Assembly (NCBI RefSeq): GCF_006547145.1 | Contig: NZ_CP041244.1 | Location: 7,440,001-7,504,000, forward strand | DNA: 64,000 nucleotides | Direction: 5' to 3' | DNA from: Actinomadura sp. WMMA1423 | GTDB taxonomy: Bacteria > Actinomycetota > Actinomycetes > Streptosporangiales > Streptosporangiaceae | Shown here: piece after piece, positions 42,976 through 51,426 of the stretch | Position numbering within the stretch: position 1 is the stretch's first letter | Layout: every line of letters begins with the position of its first letter | Position numbers and translations under genes: made by a program | The notes under the pieces: generated by a model | Database searches by the model: none | The model's input: only the letters and a program-made list of their open reading frames with translations | What the model was told of the DNA's origin: nothing

Positions 42976-45900
42976 ATCTCGGTTCCGGTCCGGTCCGTGA
43001 CGCCTGCTCTGCGCTGGTACTCGCGGACCAGGGCGCCTGCCGCAGGGCCGCGCGGGCGGCGGCCCGGGCGGATGTCGACCGACACCGCCTTCGCCTCCTG
43101 GATGTGCGTGTTCGGGTCCAGGGCCAGGTGCAGCAGCTCGTTCGCGGCGTCGCCGCGGCTGTAGCCGTTCGGGCCCCAGTGGTAGGGCAGGCCGACCTGG
43201 TGCAGCTTCCGGCCGTCCACGGTCAGCGGCGCCATGCGCTCGGTCACCAGCACCCGCGCCTCCACGACGCCGCGCGGGCTGACGATCGTCGCCCAGCCGC
43301 CGTGCTCCAGGCGCCGCTCGGCCGCCAGCTCCGGCGAGACCTCGCAGAAGAACTCCGGCTGGAGCTCGGCCAGGTACGGCTGCCAGCGCGACATGCCGCC
43401 CGCCGTGTGGTGCTCGGTGAGCCGGTACGTCGTCGCCACGTACGGGTAGACGCCGGTTCCCGGGTCGGCGCCGCTCGGCGCGTACCGGTTGTCCGGATGG
43501 GGCGGCAGCAGGTGCCGGACGGGGTTGCGCTGCTGCTCGTAGAGCGGGTTCTGGAACGGCGACTCCTGCGGTTCGTAGTGCGTCGGCAGCGGCCCGTCGG
43601 TCAGGCCGGCCGGCACGTACAGCCACGCCTTGCCGTCCGCCTGCATGATGAACGGGTCGTCGCCCGCGAGCGCGTCGGGCCCGGTGGCGTCGCTCGGGGG
43701 CTTGTAGCCCGGCGGGCGGTCGGCCACGAAGTCGGGCACGTCGTGGCCCGTCCACCTGCCTTTCTCGGCGTCCCACCAGACCAGCGCCTTGCGGTCGCTC
43801 CACGGCTTGCCGTCCGGGTCGGCGGACGCCCGGTTGTACAGGACGCGGCGGTTCATCGGCCACGCCCAGCCCCACTCGGGCGCCACCCAGCTCTGGTCCT
43901 TGCCGGGCTTGCGGCGCGCGGTCTGGTTGACGCCGTCCGCGTAGCAGCCGCAGTAGATCCAGCAGCCGCACGAGGTGGACCCGTCGTCCTTCAGCTGCGT
44001 GTAGGACGACAGCGGGTTCCCGTCGGCGTCCCGGCCGTTGATCTCGGCGAGCACGGCCTCGGCGTCGGGCTCGGCGATCTCGCCGTGCGTCGGGTAGTCC
44101 CACGTCAGGTCCAGGACGGGCCGGTCCATCTCGTCGGTGGAGCCGGCGAGCTTGTCCCGGATGATCCGGCCGAGGTGGTACATGAACCACAGGTCGCTGC
44201 GCGCGTCCCCGGCGGGTTCGACGGCCTTGTGGTGCCACTGCAGCATCCGCTGGGTGTTGGTGAAGCTGCCGTCCTTCTCGGTGTGCGCGGCGGCGGGCAG
44301 GAAGAACACCTCGGTGCCGATGTCCTCGGTGCGCATCTCGCCCGACTCGATCTCGGGGCCGTCCTTCCACCACGTCGCCGACTCGATCAGCGAGAAGTCG
44401 CGGACCACGAGCCAGTCGAGGTTCGCCATCCCGAGCCGCTGGATCTTGGCGTTGGCCGACCCGACGGCCGGGTTCTCGCCCATGAGGAAGTAGCCCTTGC
44501 ACACCCCGTCGATCTGCGCCATGGACGTCTCGTAGGTGCTGTGCGAGCCGGTCAGCCGCGGCAGGTAGTCGAAGCGGTAGTCGTTGTCGGCCGTCGCCGC
44601 GTCGCCCCAGTACGCCTTCAGCAAGCTGACCATGTAGGAGCGCATGTCGCCCCAGAAGCCCTTGCGCGCCGCCTCCGCCTGGATGAAGGTGTCCAGGTCC
44701 TGGTTGCCGTGGGCGTGCGGCATCGGGATGTAGCCGGGCAGCAGGTTGAACAGCGTCGGGATGTCGGTCGAGCCCTGGATGGACGCGTGGCCGCGCAGCG
44801 CCAGGATGCCGCCGCCGGGGCGGCCGATGTTGCCGAGCAGCGACTGCAGGACCGACGCCGCCCGGATGTACTGGACGCCGACCGTGTGCTGGGTCCAGCC
44901 CACCGCGTACGCGAACGCCGTCGTCCGGTCGCGGCCGGAGTTCTCCGTGACCATCTCGCAGACCTTGAGGAACTGCTCCCGGGGGACGCCGCAGATCCGC
45001 TCGACCATCTCCGGCGTGTACCGCGCGTAGTGCCGCTTGAGGACCTGGAACACGCACCGCGGATGCTCCAGCGTCGGGTCGCGCTCCGGCTCGCCCACTC
45101 CGATGCCCGCGCCGCCCGAGCCGTGCGCCTCGCCGCGCCCCGACTCCTCGACGGCCCCGACCCGCTCCTCGTAGGACATGTCCCGCTGGCCGGACGCCGC
45201 CTGGACCTCCATGCCCTCGTACTGCCACGTCCTGTGGTCGTAGCTGCGCTTGTCCGGGTCCAGGCCGGAGAACACGCCGTCCAGTTCCTCGGTGTCGCGG
45301 AAGTCCTCGGTGAGGATCATCGGCGCGTTGGTGTAGGCCACGACGTAGTCGCGGAAGTACTTCTCGTTCCGCAGGACGTAGTTGATGATCCCGCCGAGGA
45401 ACGCGACGTCACTTCCCGCGCGCAGCGGGACGTGGGCGTCGGCGAGCGCGCTCGTCCGCGTGAACCGAGGGTCCACGTGGATCAGCTTCGCCCCGCGGGC
45501 CTTCGCCTCCATCACCCACTGGAACCCGACCGGATGGCACTCGGCCATGTTCGAGCCCTGGACGATGATGCAGTCGGCGTGCTGGAGGTCCTGCTGGAAG
45601 GTGGTCGCGCCGCCGCGTCCGAACGAGGTTCCCAGACCGGGAACGGTGGAGGAGTGTCAAACGCGGGCCTGATTCTCGATCTGCACCGCGCCGAGCGCGG
45701 TGAACAGCTTCTTGATCAGGTAGTTCTCCTCGTTGTCGAGCGTGGCGCCGCCGAGGCTCGCGAAGCCCAGCGTCCGCCGTACCCGCACGTCGTCCTGCTC
45801 CCACTGCCAGCCGTGCCGGCGCGCCTCGACCACCCGGTCGGCGATCATGTCCATTGCCGTGCCGAGGTCGAGCGGCTCCCACTCGGTGCCGTGCGGGCGC

Positions 45901-46223
45901 CGGTACAGCACCTTCCGCTCGCGGGCCGGCCCGGTCGTCAGCTGGAGGGACGCCGAGCCCTTCGGGCAGAGCCGCCCGCGGCTGACCGGCGAGTCGGGAT
46001 CGCCCTCGATCTGGGTGACCCTGCCGTCCTTGACGTACACGTCCTGGCCGCACCCGACGGCGCAGTAAGGGCAGATCGACTTCACGACCCGGTCGGCGGT
46101 GCTCACCCGCGGCGTGATCCGCTCGGTGCCGGCGCTCCTGGCCGCGGCGCCCCGGCCGAGGGGGTCGCCGCCGGTGAACTGGCGGTAGACGGGCCACGAC
46201 TCGATCCACGTCCGAACGCCCAC
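42972..46223 (-). CDS. fdhA: Selenocysteine-containing formate dehydrogenase, molybdopterin (alpha) subunit
   Basis: One gene of 1084 codons read through an in-frame TGA (45657-45659), giving 1083 residues with Sec189. The N-terminal [4Fe-4S] motif is CPYCAVGCGQ..LCPKG (C51-x2-C54-x3-C58-x27-C86). The active-site segment reads QARV-U-HSSTVPGLGTSFGRG, the classical FDH arrangement, then the bis-MGD domains (QGSNMAECHPVGF, GRPGGGILALRGH, GENPAVGSANAKIQRLG) and the C-terminal MopB_CT region (HHTAGGMSRW). It belongs to the long FdnG/FDH-N-like group. No Tat signal is visible, so it is probably cytoplasmic. Start GTG 46223 has GAGAGGGG upstream. No beta or gamma subunit gene adjoins it. Confidence 0.95.
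45628..45659 (-). promoter_or_regulatory. Sec TGA codon and bacterial SECIS hairpin in fdhA
   Basis: On the coding (minus) strand TGA is followed after 18 nt by loop GGTCT, closed by a perfect 6-bp stem GTTCCC/GGGAAC (45639-45644 with 45628-45633). The loop sequence and its distance from TGA are the same as I recall for E. coli fdhF, where SelB binds. This explains why the gene appears split into two open frames. Confidence 0.9.
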
Positions 46224-46312
46224 GTCGCACCGCCCCTCTCGACTCGATCCGCCGCCTACCCGGCGACCGCTCCGCGAAACACGGGCCGCGCGCGGCGGCG
46301 GGCGGGCTCGCG

Positions 46313-48097
46313 TCAGCGGGCGGCGAACGCGGCGAGGTTCGTGGAGACCGGTTCGGGGCGCCCGTCGTTCTGGACGGCGGACGCGGTCAGCACGTCGATG
46401 TGCTGGTAGCCGGGAGCGACGACGTCTCCGGGCTGCGGGTCGCCGCCGAGGCCGCCCTCCGCCTCCAGGTTGAGCGTCGGGTTGGCCGTGATGCCGTCCC
46501 CGTGGACGGCGTCGTCGGCGATCCCCGGGGCCGCGGCCAGCGCGATGTCGGTGACCATCCGCGTCGGGAAGTAGTGCTCGGTGAAGTCGAGCGGGTGCTC
46601 CGAGAGGCTGCGGGCCAGTTCGGCGATGTCGGTGACCTCCTTGCCCGCGGACGTGAACGGCGTCCCGTCCTTGGACTTGTACACGGGATCGTCCGGGGCG
46701 CCGACGCGGTCGAAGTTCCGCCATGTGAACAGCGGGCCGCGCGGCTCGTCGGGGATCGCCTTCCGCTCCGTCCCGAGCAGCCGGGACAGGCCGCCGAGCC
46801 CGACCGCGCCGAGGTCGTTCGGCGCGGGGAACTCCTTGTCGACGATCCTCCCGCCGTCCCAGAAGCCGAGGCTGGCCTGCATGAACGCGAGCGGCTGCGA
46901 GTTGTCGTCCAGCAGCCCCCCGAGCGCGGCGGCGTTGGTGAACCGGAAGTCCTTCACCGTGGGGGAGCCCGCGAGGAACGTCGGGTAGTCCTTGGAGAAC
47001 AGGATCCGGTAGGTGGAGTCGGTGTTGAACGACGGCGGGACGTAGGTCGCGAGGTCGGAGACGCCGCCCGGGTCGAGGCGCGCCGCCAGGCCCGCGATGC
47101 CGAGCAGGTTCATCGTCTCGGTGTTGACCACCGCGGGGGCGGACAGGGCCCGCGGGATCACGCCGCCGTCCAGCCCCGCCTGGACGGCGCCCGCGCCGAA
47201 CTTCAGGAGCGGGATCCAGTCCTCGGGGAAGTCCCCGCCGAACCCGGGTAGCGCCGTCGAGATCCGGGTGTCGAGCGCGAAGTAGCCCGAGCACTGCTCG
47301 TACCCGGCGTCGCCGGTGGTCGCGTGGTCGCCGTCGAAGTCCCACTCGGCGAAGAAGGCCGTCAGGACTCCGCCCAGCGAGTGGCCCCCGCACATCATCT
47401 TGCGCTTGCGCGTCGCCTGGTCGGGCAGCTCAGCGACCATCAGGTCGTACTGGTCGCGGACGGTCTGCTCCAGCCCGACGTTCTGGAGCCACCTCACCTG
47501 GTCGTTGGTCTGGTACCCGGCGAACTTCCGGCCGTCGACCTCTTTCTGCCTGTAGTAGTAGTCGATGGCGAGGTGGGCGTCCTTCGCCTCGAGCCCCGCC
47601 TGGATGCCGGTGCGGTCCTCCAGGCAGTTGGAACGCCGGTCCAGCGCCCAGAACTCGATGTGCCTCCCGCTCTTCGCCGCGGCCGCGACGGTGTTGCGGG
47701 CGACGCTGTCGAACGCGCCCGCGCCCTCCAGGATGCCGGGCTGCGCGACCAGGATCCGGTCGGCGTCCGCCGACGCGGCGGGACCGTCCTTGTGCCGGAA
47801 CCGCAGGTAGGACAGCCAGTCGCAGGTCTCCGGGCGCGGACCGGCCGACGCGGGGAGCGGCACCCTGACCCGCACCACCGACTCGGCGACGTCGGTGACC
47901 GGAGAGCTGGAGGCGACCGGCGTCTCGGTCCGGCCGGCCTCGCGCGCGCTCACCGGCACGGCCGCGGTGGTGACGGCCAGCAGGGACGCCGCCACGACAT
48001 GAGCGAAGCGGACCGGGGGGCGTGGGGGGTCGCCCCCCACACGAAACACGCTGGCCAGGACCGCGAACGTGCGCAGGGGGAGAGAGGACCGTCCCAT
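46313..48097 (-). CDS. Secreted alpha/beta hydrolase (lipase/esterase-like)
   Basis: Product of 594 residues from ATG 48097, with AAGGAG six bases upstream. The N terminus is long and ends in a membrane-type segment VVAASLLAVTTAAVPVSA (about 33-51), a signal peptide with extended n-region; a shorter downstream start is possible. The nucleophile elbow is GGHSLGGVLTAFFAEWDFDG, with late His candidates in GYQHIDVLTAS. Many actinomycetes carry such large secreted hydrolases, but the substrate is unknown. A CTTGTC..GACAAG dyad lies about 100 bp upstream, similar in half-site to that of the PucR gene at 37 kb. Confidence 0.82.
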   Translation of the reverse strand: MGRSSLPLRTFAVLASVFRVGGDPPRPPVRFAHVVAASLLAVTTAAVPVSAREAGRTETPVASSSPVTDVAESVVRVRVPLPASAGPRPETCDWLSYLRFRHKDGPAASADADRILVAQPGILEGAGAFDSVARNTVAAAAKSGRHIEFWALDRRSNCLEDRTGIQAGLEAKDAHLAIDYYYRQKEVDGRKFAGYQTNDQVRWLQNVGLEQTVRDQYDLMVAELPDQATRKRKMMCGGHSLGGVLTAFFAEWDFDGDHATTGDAGYEQCSGYFALDTRISTALPGFGGDFPEDWIPLLKFGAGAVQAGLDGGVIPRALSAPAVVNTETMNLLGIAGLAARLDPGGVSDLATYVPPSFNTDSTYRILFSKDYPTFLAGSPTVKDFRFTNAAALGGLLDDNSQPLAFMQASLGFWDGGRIVDKEFPAPNDLGAVGLGGLSRLLGTERKAIPDEPRGPLFTWRNFDRVGAPDDPVYKSKDGTPFTSAGKEVTDIAELARSLSEHPLDFTEHYFPTRMVTDIALAAAPGIADDAVHGDGITANPTLNLEAEGGLGGDPQPGDVVAPGYQHIDVLTASAVQNDGRPEPVSTNLAAFAAR

Positions 48098-48192
48098 CAC
48101 CGGCTCCTTCCGAGCGTGATCGGTTCAGATCCGACAATGGACCTCTCGCCCCCGCGGCGACAGTCCCCGGCTTGCGCAATCTCCGGCCGCCT

Positions 48193-48211
48193 CTTGTCCG
48201 TCGGCGACAAG
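48193..48211. promoter_or_regulatory. CTTGTC-N7-GACAAG dyad upstream of the secreted hydrolase
   Basis: Perfect 6-bp arms around CGTCGGC lie 96 bp upstream of the hydrolase start, between it and the end of the SCO6745-like gene. The half-site matches GACAAGG repeats at 37.4 kb. It may be an operator or the tail of an upstream transcript; the sequence does not decide. Confidence 0.35.
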
Positions 48212-48239
48212 TCCGGGCCCGTCCGCTCCGCCGAACCGC

Positions 48240-48977
48240 TCAGCGGAGGACGGCCGCGCCCACCGCGCCCATCCGCTCGGCGAACTCGGCGCGCTCGGTC
48301 GGGGACAGCGCACGTTCGTAGACGGCGGCCGAGAGCCGGTCGGTGATCTCTTCCGCCTCCACGCGCCGCGGCCTGAGCGCGGCGCAGTCGGGGAGGCCGC
48401 CCTGCCAGCCGAAGAAGCGCGCGATGTCCGGGCCGTCCTGGGTCAGGATCGCCTCCAGCGGGGAGAGCCCGACGGCGGTCGTCGCGACGAGGTGCAGCCC
48501 GCCGCGCAGCTCGCGCAGCACCTGCACCAGCTGCATCAGCCGGGCCCGGGCGCCGTCCGGCAGCGGCTCGGCGCGCCAGCCGCAGAACAGCGGCAGGCCC
48601 GACCCCTCGGCCGCGCGCACGACGCGCTCGGCCAGCTCGCACAGGCGCGGGTCCTCCGGCAGGTGGGCCTCGCCCCAGACCGCGCACCCGAGGGTGTAGC
48701 GCCGCGTCGCCTCGCGCGCCCCGGCGACCGCGACCCCCTCGTCCCACTGGGCGCGGACGAAGGACGGCTCGAACCAGCCGAGCGCCGCCGAGACCACGTC
48801 GGCGTCGACGTCGCCCATCACCCCGCCGCGCCCGGCGAAGTAGTACGCGAACGGATTATCGTACCCCTGCCGCTTGCCGTGCTCCGCCGTCCCGCGCGAC
48901 AGCATCCACCGGGATCCGACATCGTGGATGATCTTGTCTGCGGCACGGACGGTCTCGGCGGCGCTCAGCTCGCCCAT
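48240..48977 (-). CDS. SCO6745-like helical protein
   Basis: Product of 245 residues from ATG 48977 (GGGAG upstream). It has the pattern of the actinobacterial SCO6745/SalK-like group: NPFAYYFAGRGGVMGDVDADVVSAALGWFEPSFVRAQWDEG in pieces, then a helical C-terminal half with LPLFCGWRAEPLPDGARARLMQLVQVLRELRGGLH and a final EEITDRLSAAVYERALSPTERAEF. Members of this group are common beside actinobacterial metabolic genes but their biochemical role is not established. The gene is isolated by a terminator upstream (49067-49100). Confidence 0.75.
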   Translation of the reverse strand: MGELSAAETVRAADKIIHDVGSRWMLSRGTAEHGKRQGYDNPFAYYFAGRGGVMGDVDADVVSAALGWFEPSFVRAQWDEGVAVAGAREATRRYTLGCAVWGEAHLPEDPRLCELAERVVRAAEGSGLPLFCGWRAEPLPDGARARLMQLVQVLRELRGGLHLVATTAVGLSPLEAILTQDGPDIARFFGWQGGLPDCAALRPRRVEAEEITDRLSAAVYERALSPTERAEFAERMGAVGAAVLR

Positions 48978-49066
48978 CGGCGCTCTCCCGCTTCCTCGCT
49001 GACCAAGTAAGCGAAAGGTTACTGCCCGGTCGCGGCGGCCCCGCAAGGGGCCCCGCGCCCCGAACG

Positions 49067-49100
49067 CGGCAGGGCCGCCCTCGGGAGGACGGCCCTGCCG
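49067..49100. terminator. Stem-loop terminator downstream of the DHA2 exporter
   Basis: CGGCAGGGCCG (49067-49077) pairs perfectly with CGGCCCTGCCG (49090-49100), and two more C-G pairs extend into the loop with a bulged A. It lies 18 bp beyond the exporter stop codon on the minus strand. Confidence 0.75.
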
Positions 49101-49117
49101 GGTGCTGCCGCGCCGGA

Positions 49118-50698
49118 TCAGATCGCGACGGGTTCGGTGAGATCGCTGTCCTGCCGGGCGGACTTCTCCGTGGGGCCGCCGCGCAGCGGCGTCTCGCGGA
49201 TGAACCAGGCGGCGACGATGCCCAGCAGCGTGAACACGGACGCCCACAGGAAGACGCCGTGGACGCCGGAGGCGACCGCGTGCTCCACGGCGTCCCGCAC
49301 CCCGGACGGCATCTGCTTGAGCAGCGCCGGGGTGAGCCGGCCTCCGCTCCCGGAGATCGACTCGCCGGCCTTCTCTCCCAGCCGGTCGTTCAGCCCGCCG
49401 GTCAGGCGGTCGGTGTAGATCGCGCCCAGCACCGACACGCCGAGCGAGCCGCCGATCGTCCGGAACAGGGTGGCCGCGCCGCTGGCCGCGCCGATGTCCT
49501 TCATCTCCACGCTGTTCTGCGCGATGAGCATCGTGTTCTGCATCAGGAAGCCCATGCCGGCGCCGAGCACGAGCATGAACAGCGCGGTGGTGAGCTGGGT
49601 GGAGTCCACGGTGAGCCGGGACAGCAGCAGCATGCCCGCGGTCATGACGACCCCGCCCACGATCGGGTAGACGCGGTAGCGCCCGGTGCGGGTCACCAGC
49701 TGCCCGACGGTCATGGTGGTGACGAGCATGCCCATCATCAGCGGAAGCAGGAGCAGGCCGCTGTTGGTGGCCGAGGCGCCCTGCACCAGTTGCTGGAACT
49801 GCGGCAGGAAGGTCACCGCGCCGAACATCGCGAAACCGACCAGGAAGCCCAGCACCGAGGCCAGCGTGAAGTTGCGGCTGCGGAACAGGCTCATCGGCAG
49901 GATCGGGGACTCCGCTCGCAGTTCCCACAGGACGAACAGGACCAGCAGGACGGCGGCGCCGGCGCCCAGGCCGATGATCGTGGCGGAGCCCCAGGCGTAC
50001 TCCGTGCCGCCCCAGCTGGTCACCAGCGAGAGGCAGACGATGCCGGCGCTCAGCAGGACCGCGCCGATGTAGTCGATGCGGGACGTGCTGCGGGGACGCT
50101 TGGGCAGGTGCATGGTCAGCGCGGTGACCACCAGGGCGAGGGCGCCCAGCGGAAGGTTGACGTAGAAGGCCCACCGCCAGTTGAGGTGGTCGGTGACCAG
50201 GCCGCCCAGCAGCGGGCCGCCGATGAAGGCCAGCGGCATGACCGCGGCCATCAGCCCCTGGTAGCGGCCGCGCTCGCGGGGCGGCACCAGGTCGCCGATG
50301 ATGGCCATGGCGCCGACCATGAGGCCGCCCGCGCCGAGGCCCTGGACGCCGCGGAATGCGATCAGCTGCCCCATGCTGTGCGCCATGCCGGCCAGCGCCG
50401 AGCCGGCCAGGAACAGCACGACGGCGGCCATGAACATGCCCTTGCGGCCGTACATGTCGCCGAGCTTGCCCCAGATCGGCGTCGCCGCGGCGGTGGCCAG
50501 CGTGTAGGCGGTGACCACCCAGGACAGGTGCGCCACCCCGCCCAGCTCGCCGACGATCGTGGGCATCGCGGTGCCGACCACCAGGTTGTCCAGCATGGCG
50601 AGCAGCATGCCGATCATCAGCCCGCTCATCACGACGTACACCTGTCGCTTGCTCTGGGGCGGCTCCACCGTGCCGCTCGCCGCTCTTGCCGTACTCAT
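49118..50698 (-). CDS. DHA2-family MFS drug exporter (EmrB/QacA type)
   Basis: Product of 526 residues with 14 predicted membrane helices, the DHA2 hallmark. Motifs: LDNLVVGTAMPTIVGELGG (D1), GKLGDMYGRKGMF (motif A), RGVQGLGAGGLMVGAMAIIGDLVPPRERGRYQG (motifs B/C, in parts) and LGGLVTDHLNWRWAFYVNLPLG (motif C). It uses the proton gradient to export hydrophobic or cationic compounds. Divergent from a TetR regulator with a 108-bp promoter region holding a long operator-like palindrome, so inducible resistance is likely. Confidence 0.93.
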   Translation of the reverse strand: MSTARAASGTVEPPQSKRQVYVVMSGLMIGMLLAMLDNLVVGTAMPTIVGELGGVAHLSWVVTAYTLATAAATPIWGKLGDMYGRKGMFMAAVVLFLAGSALAGMAHSMGQLIAFRGVQGLGAGGLMVGAMAIIGDLVPPRERGRYQGLMAAVMPLAFIGGPLLGGLVTDHLNWRWAFYVNLPLGALALVVTALTMHLPKRPRSTSRIDYIGAVLLSAGIVCLSLVTSWGGTEYAWGSATIIGLGAGAAVLLVLFVLWELRAESPILPMSLFRSRNFTLASVLGFLVGFAMFGAVTFLPQFQQLVQGASATNSGLLLLPLMMGMLVTTMTVGQLVTRTGRYRVYPIVGGVVMTAGMLLLSRLTVDSTQLTTALFMLVLGAGMGFLMQNTMLIAQNSVEMKDIGAASGAATLFRTIGGSLGVSVLGAIYTDRLTGGLNDRLGEKAGESISGSGGRLTPALLKQMPSGVRDAVEHAVASGVHGVFLWASVFTLLGIVAAWFIRETPLRGGPTEKSARQDSDLTEPVAI

Positions 50699-50718
50699 CC
50701 CTGTCCCCGCTCCGTCCG

Positions 50719-50789
50719 ACTTACCTGCCGCCCGGCTAGTTCTTACCCGCCGTACGGTAGACTCGTAACTAGCCGGGCGTCAAGTAAGT
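50719..50789. promoter_or_regulatory. 71-bp interrupted palindrome between exporter and TetR genes
   Basis: ACTTAC-N4-CGCCCGGCTAGTT (50719-50741) is mirrored exactly by AACTAGCCGGGCG-N4-GTAAGT (50767-50789) around a 25-bp centre with CCGTACGG (50750-50757). The two arms are probably two binding sites for TetR dimers that overlap both divergent promoters. Confidence 0.65.
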
Positions 50790-50806
50790 TTGAGGGGGAG
50801 GGCGCG

Positions 50807-51382
50807 ATGACCCGCCGTCGGAGCGACACCCGCGAGCGGATCCGCAGTGTCGCGCTGGAGCTGTTCGCCGAGCAGGGCTACGAGAAGACCTCGCTGCGCG
50901 AGATCGCGGAGCGCCTCGACGTGACGAAGGCGGCGCTGTACTACCACTTCAAGACCAAAGAGGACATCGTCGGCAGCCTCTTCGAGGACTTCTACGCCGA
51001 GGCCGAGGAGCTCCTGGAGTGGGCGCGCGGGCAGGAGCCCGCCCCGGCGTCGCGACGGGAGTTCGTGCGCCGCTACGCGGAGATCATCCAGGGTCCCGGC
51101 AGGGAGCTGCTCCGCTTCATGCAGCAGAACGAACCGGCCGTCCGAGACCTGAAGACCGCCTCGGAGCTGCGCCAGCGCATGAAGTCCTTCTCCGACTTCA
51201 TGGTCGACGAGAAGGCGGGCCTGCCCGACCAGATACGCGCCCGCCTGTCCATCCTCACGCTGCACATGACCCACTTCGCCATGCGCGAGACCACCTTCAG
51301 TGAAGACGAGGTGCACGCCGCCGCCCTCGAGGTGGCCCTCGACCTCGTCCCCGACGATCCGCCGAGCCCGCCGGCCGAGTGA
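50807..51382 (+). CDS. TetR/AcrR-family regulator
   Basis: Product of 191 residues. The N-terminal helix-turn-helix is complete: RERIRSVALELFAEQGYEKT then SLREIAERLDVTKAALYYHFKTKEDI (about 8-52). The remaining helices form the ligand pocket and dimer interface (FMQQNEPAVRDLKTASELRQRM). Divergent from the DHA2 exporter, which it most likely represses until an inducer binds, together with its own gene. Ribosome-binding site GAGGGGGAGG before ATG 50807. Confidence 0.92.
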   Translation: MTRRRSDTRERIRSVALELFAEQGYEKTSLREIAERLDVTKAALYYHFKTKEDIVGSLFEDFYAEAEELLEWARGQEPAPASRREFVRRYAEIIQGPGRELLRFMQQNEPAVRDLKTASELRQRMKSFSDFMVDEKAGLPDQIRARLSILTLHMTHFAMRETTFSEDEVHAAALEVALDLVPDDPPSPPAE

Positions 51383-51387
51383 GCGGA

Positions 51388-51422
51388 GGCCGCCGCCGGC
51401 CGGGAACCGCCCGCGGGCGGCC
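51388..51422. terminator. Possible bidirectional terminator between tetR and phosphatase
   Basis: GGCCGCC (51388-51394) and GGCGGCC (51416-51422) form a 7-bp stem, with an inner CCGCCCGCGGGCGG palindrome that could compete. It occupies the 44-bp gap between the convergent TetR and phosphatase genes. Confidence 0.4.
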
Positions 51423-51426
51423 CCCG

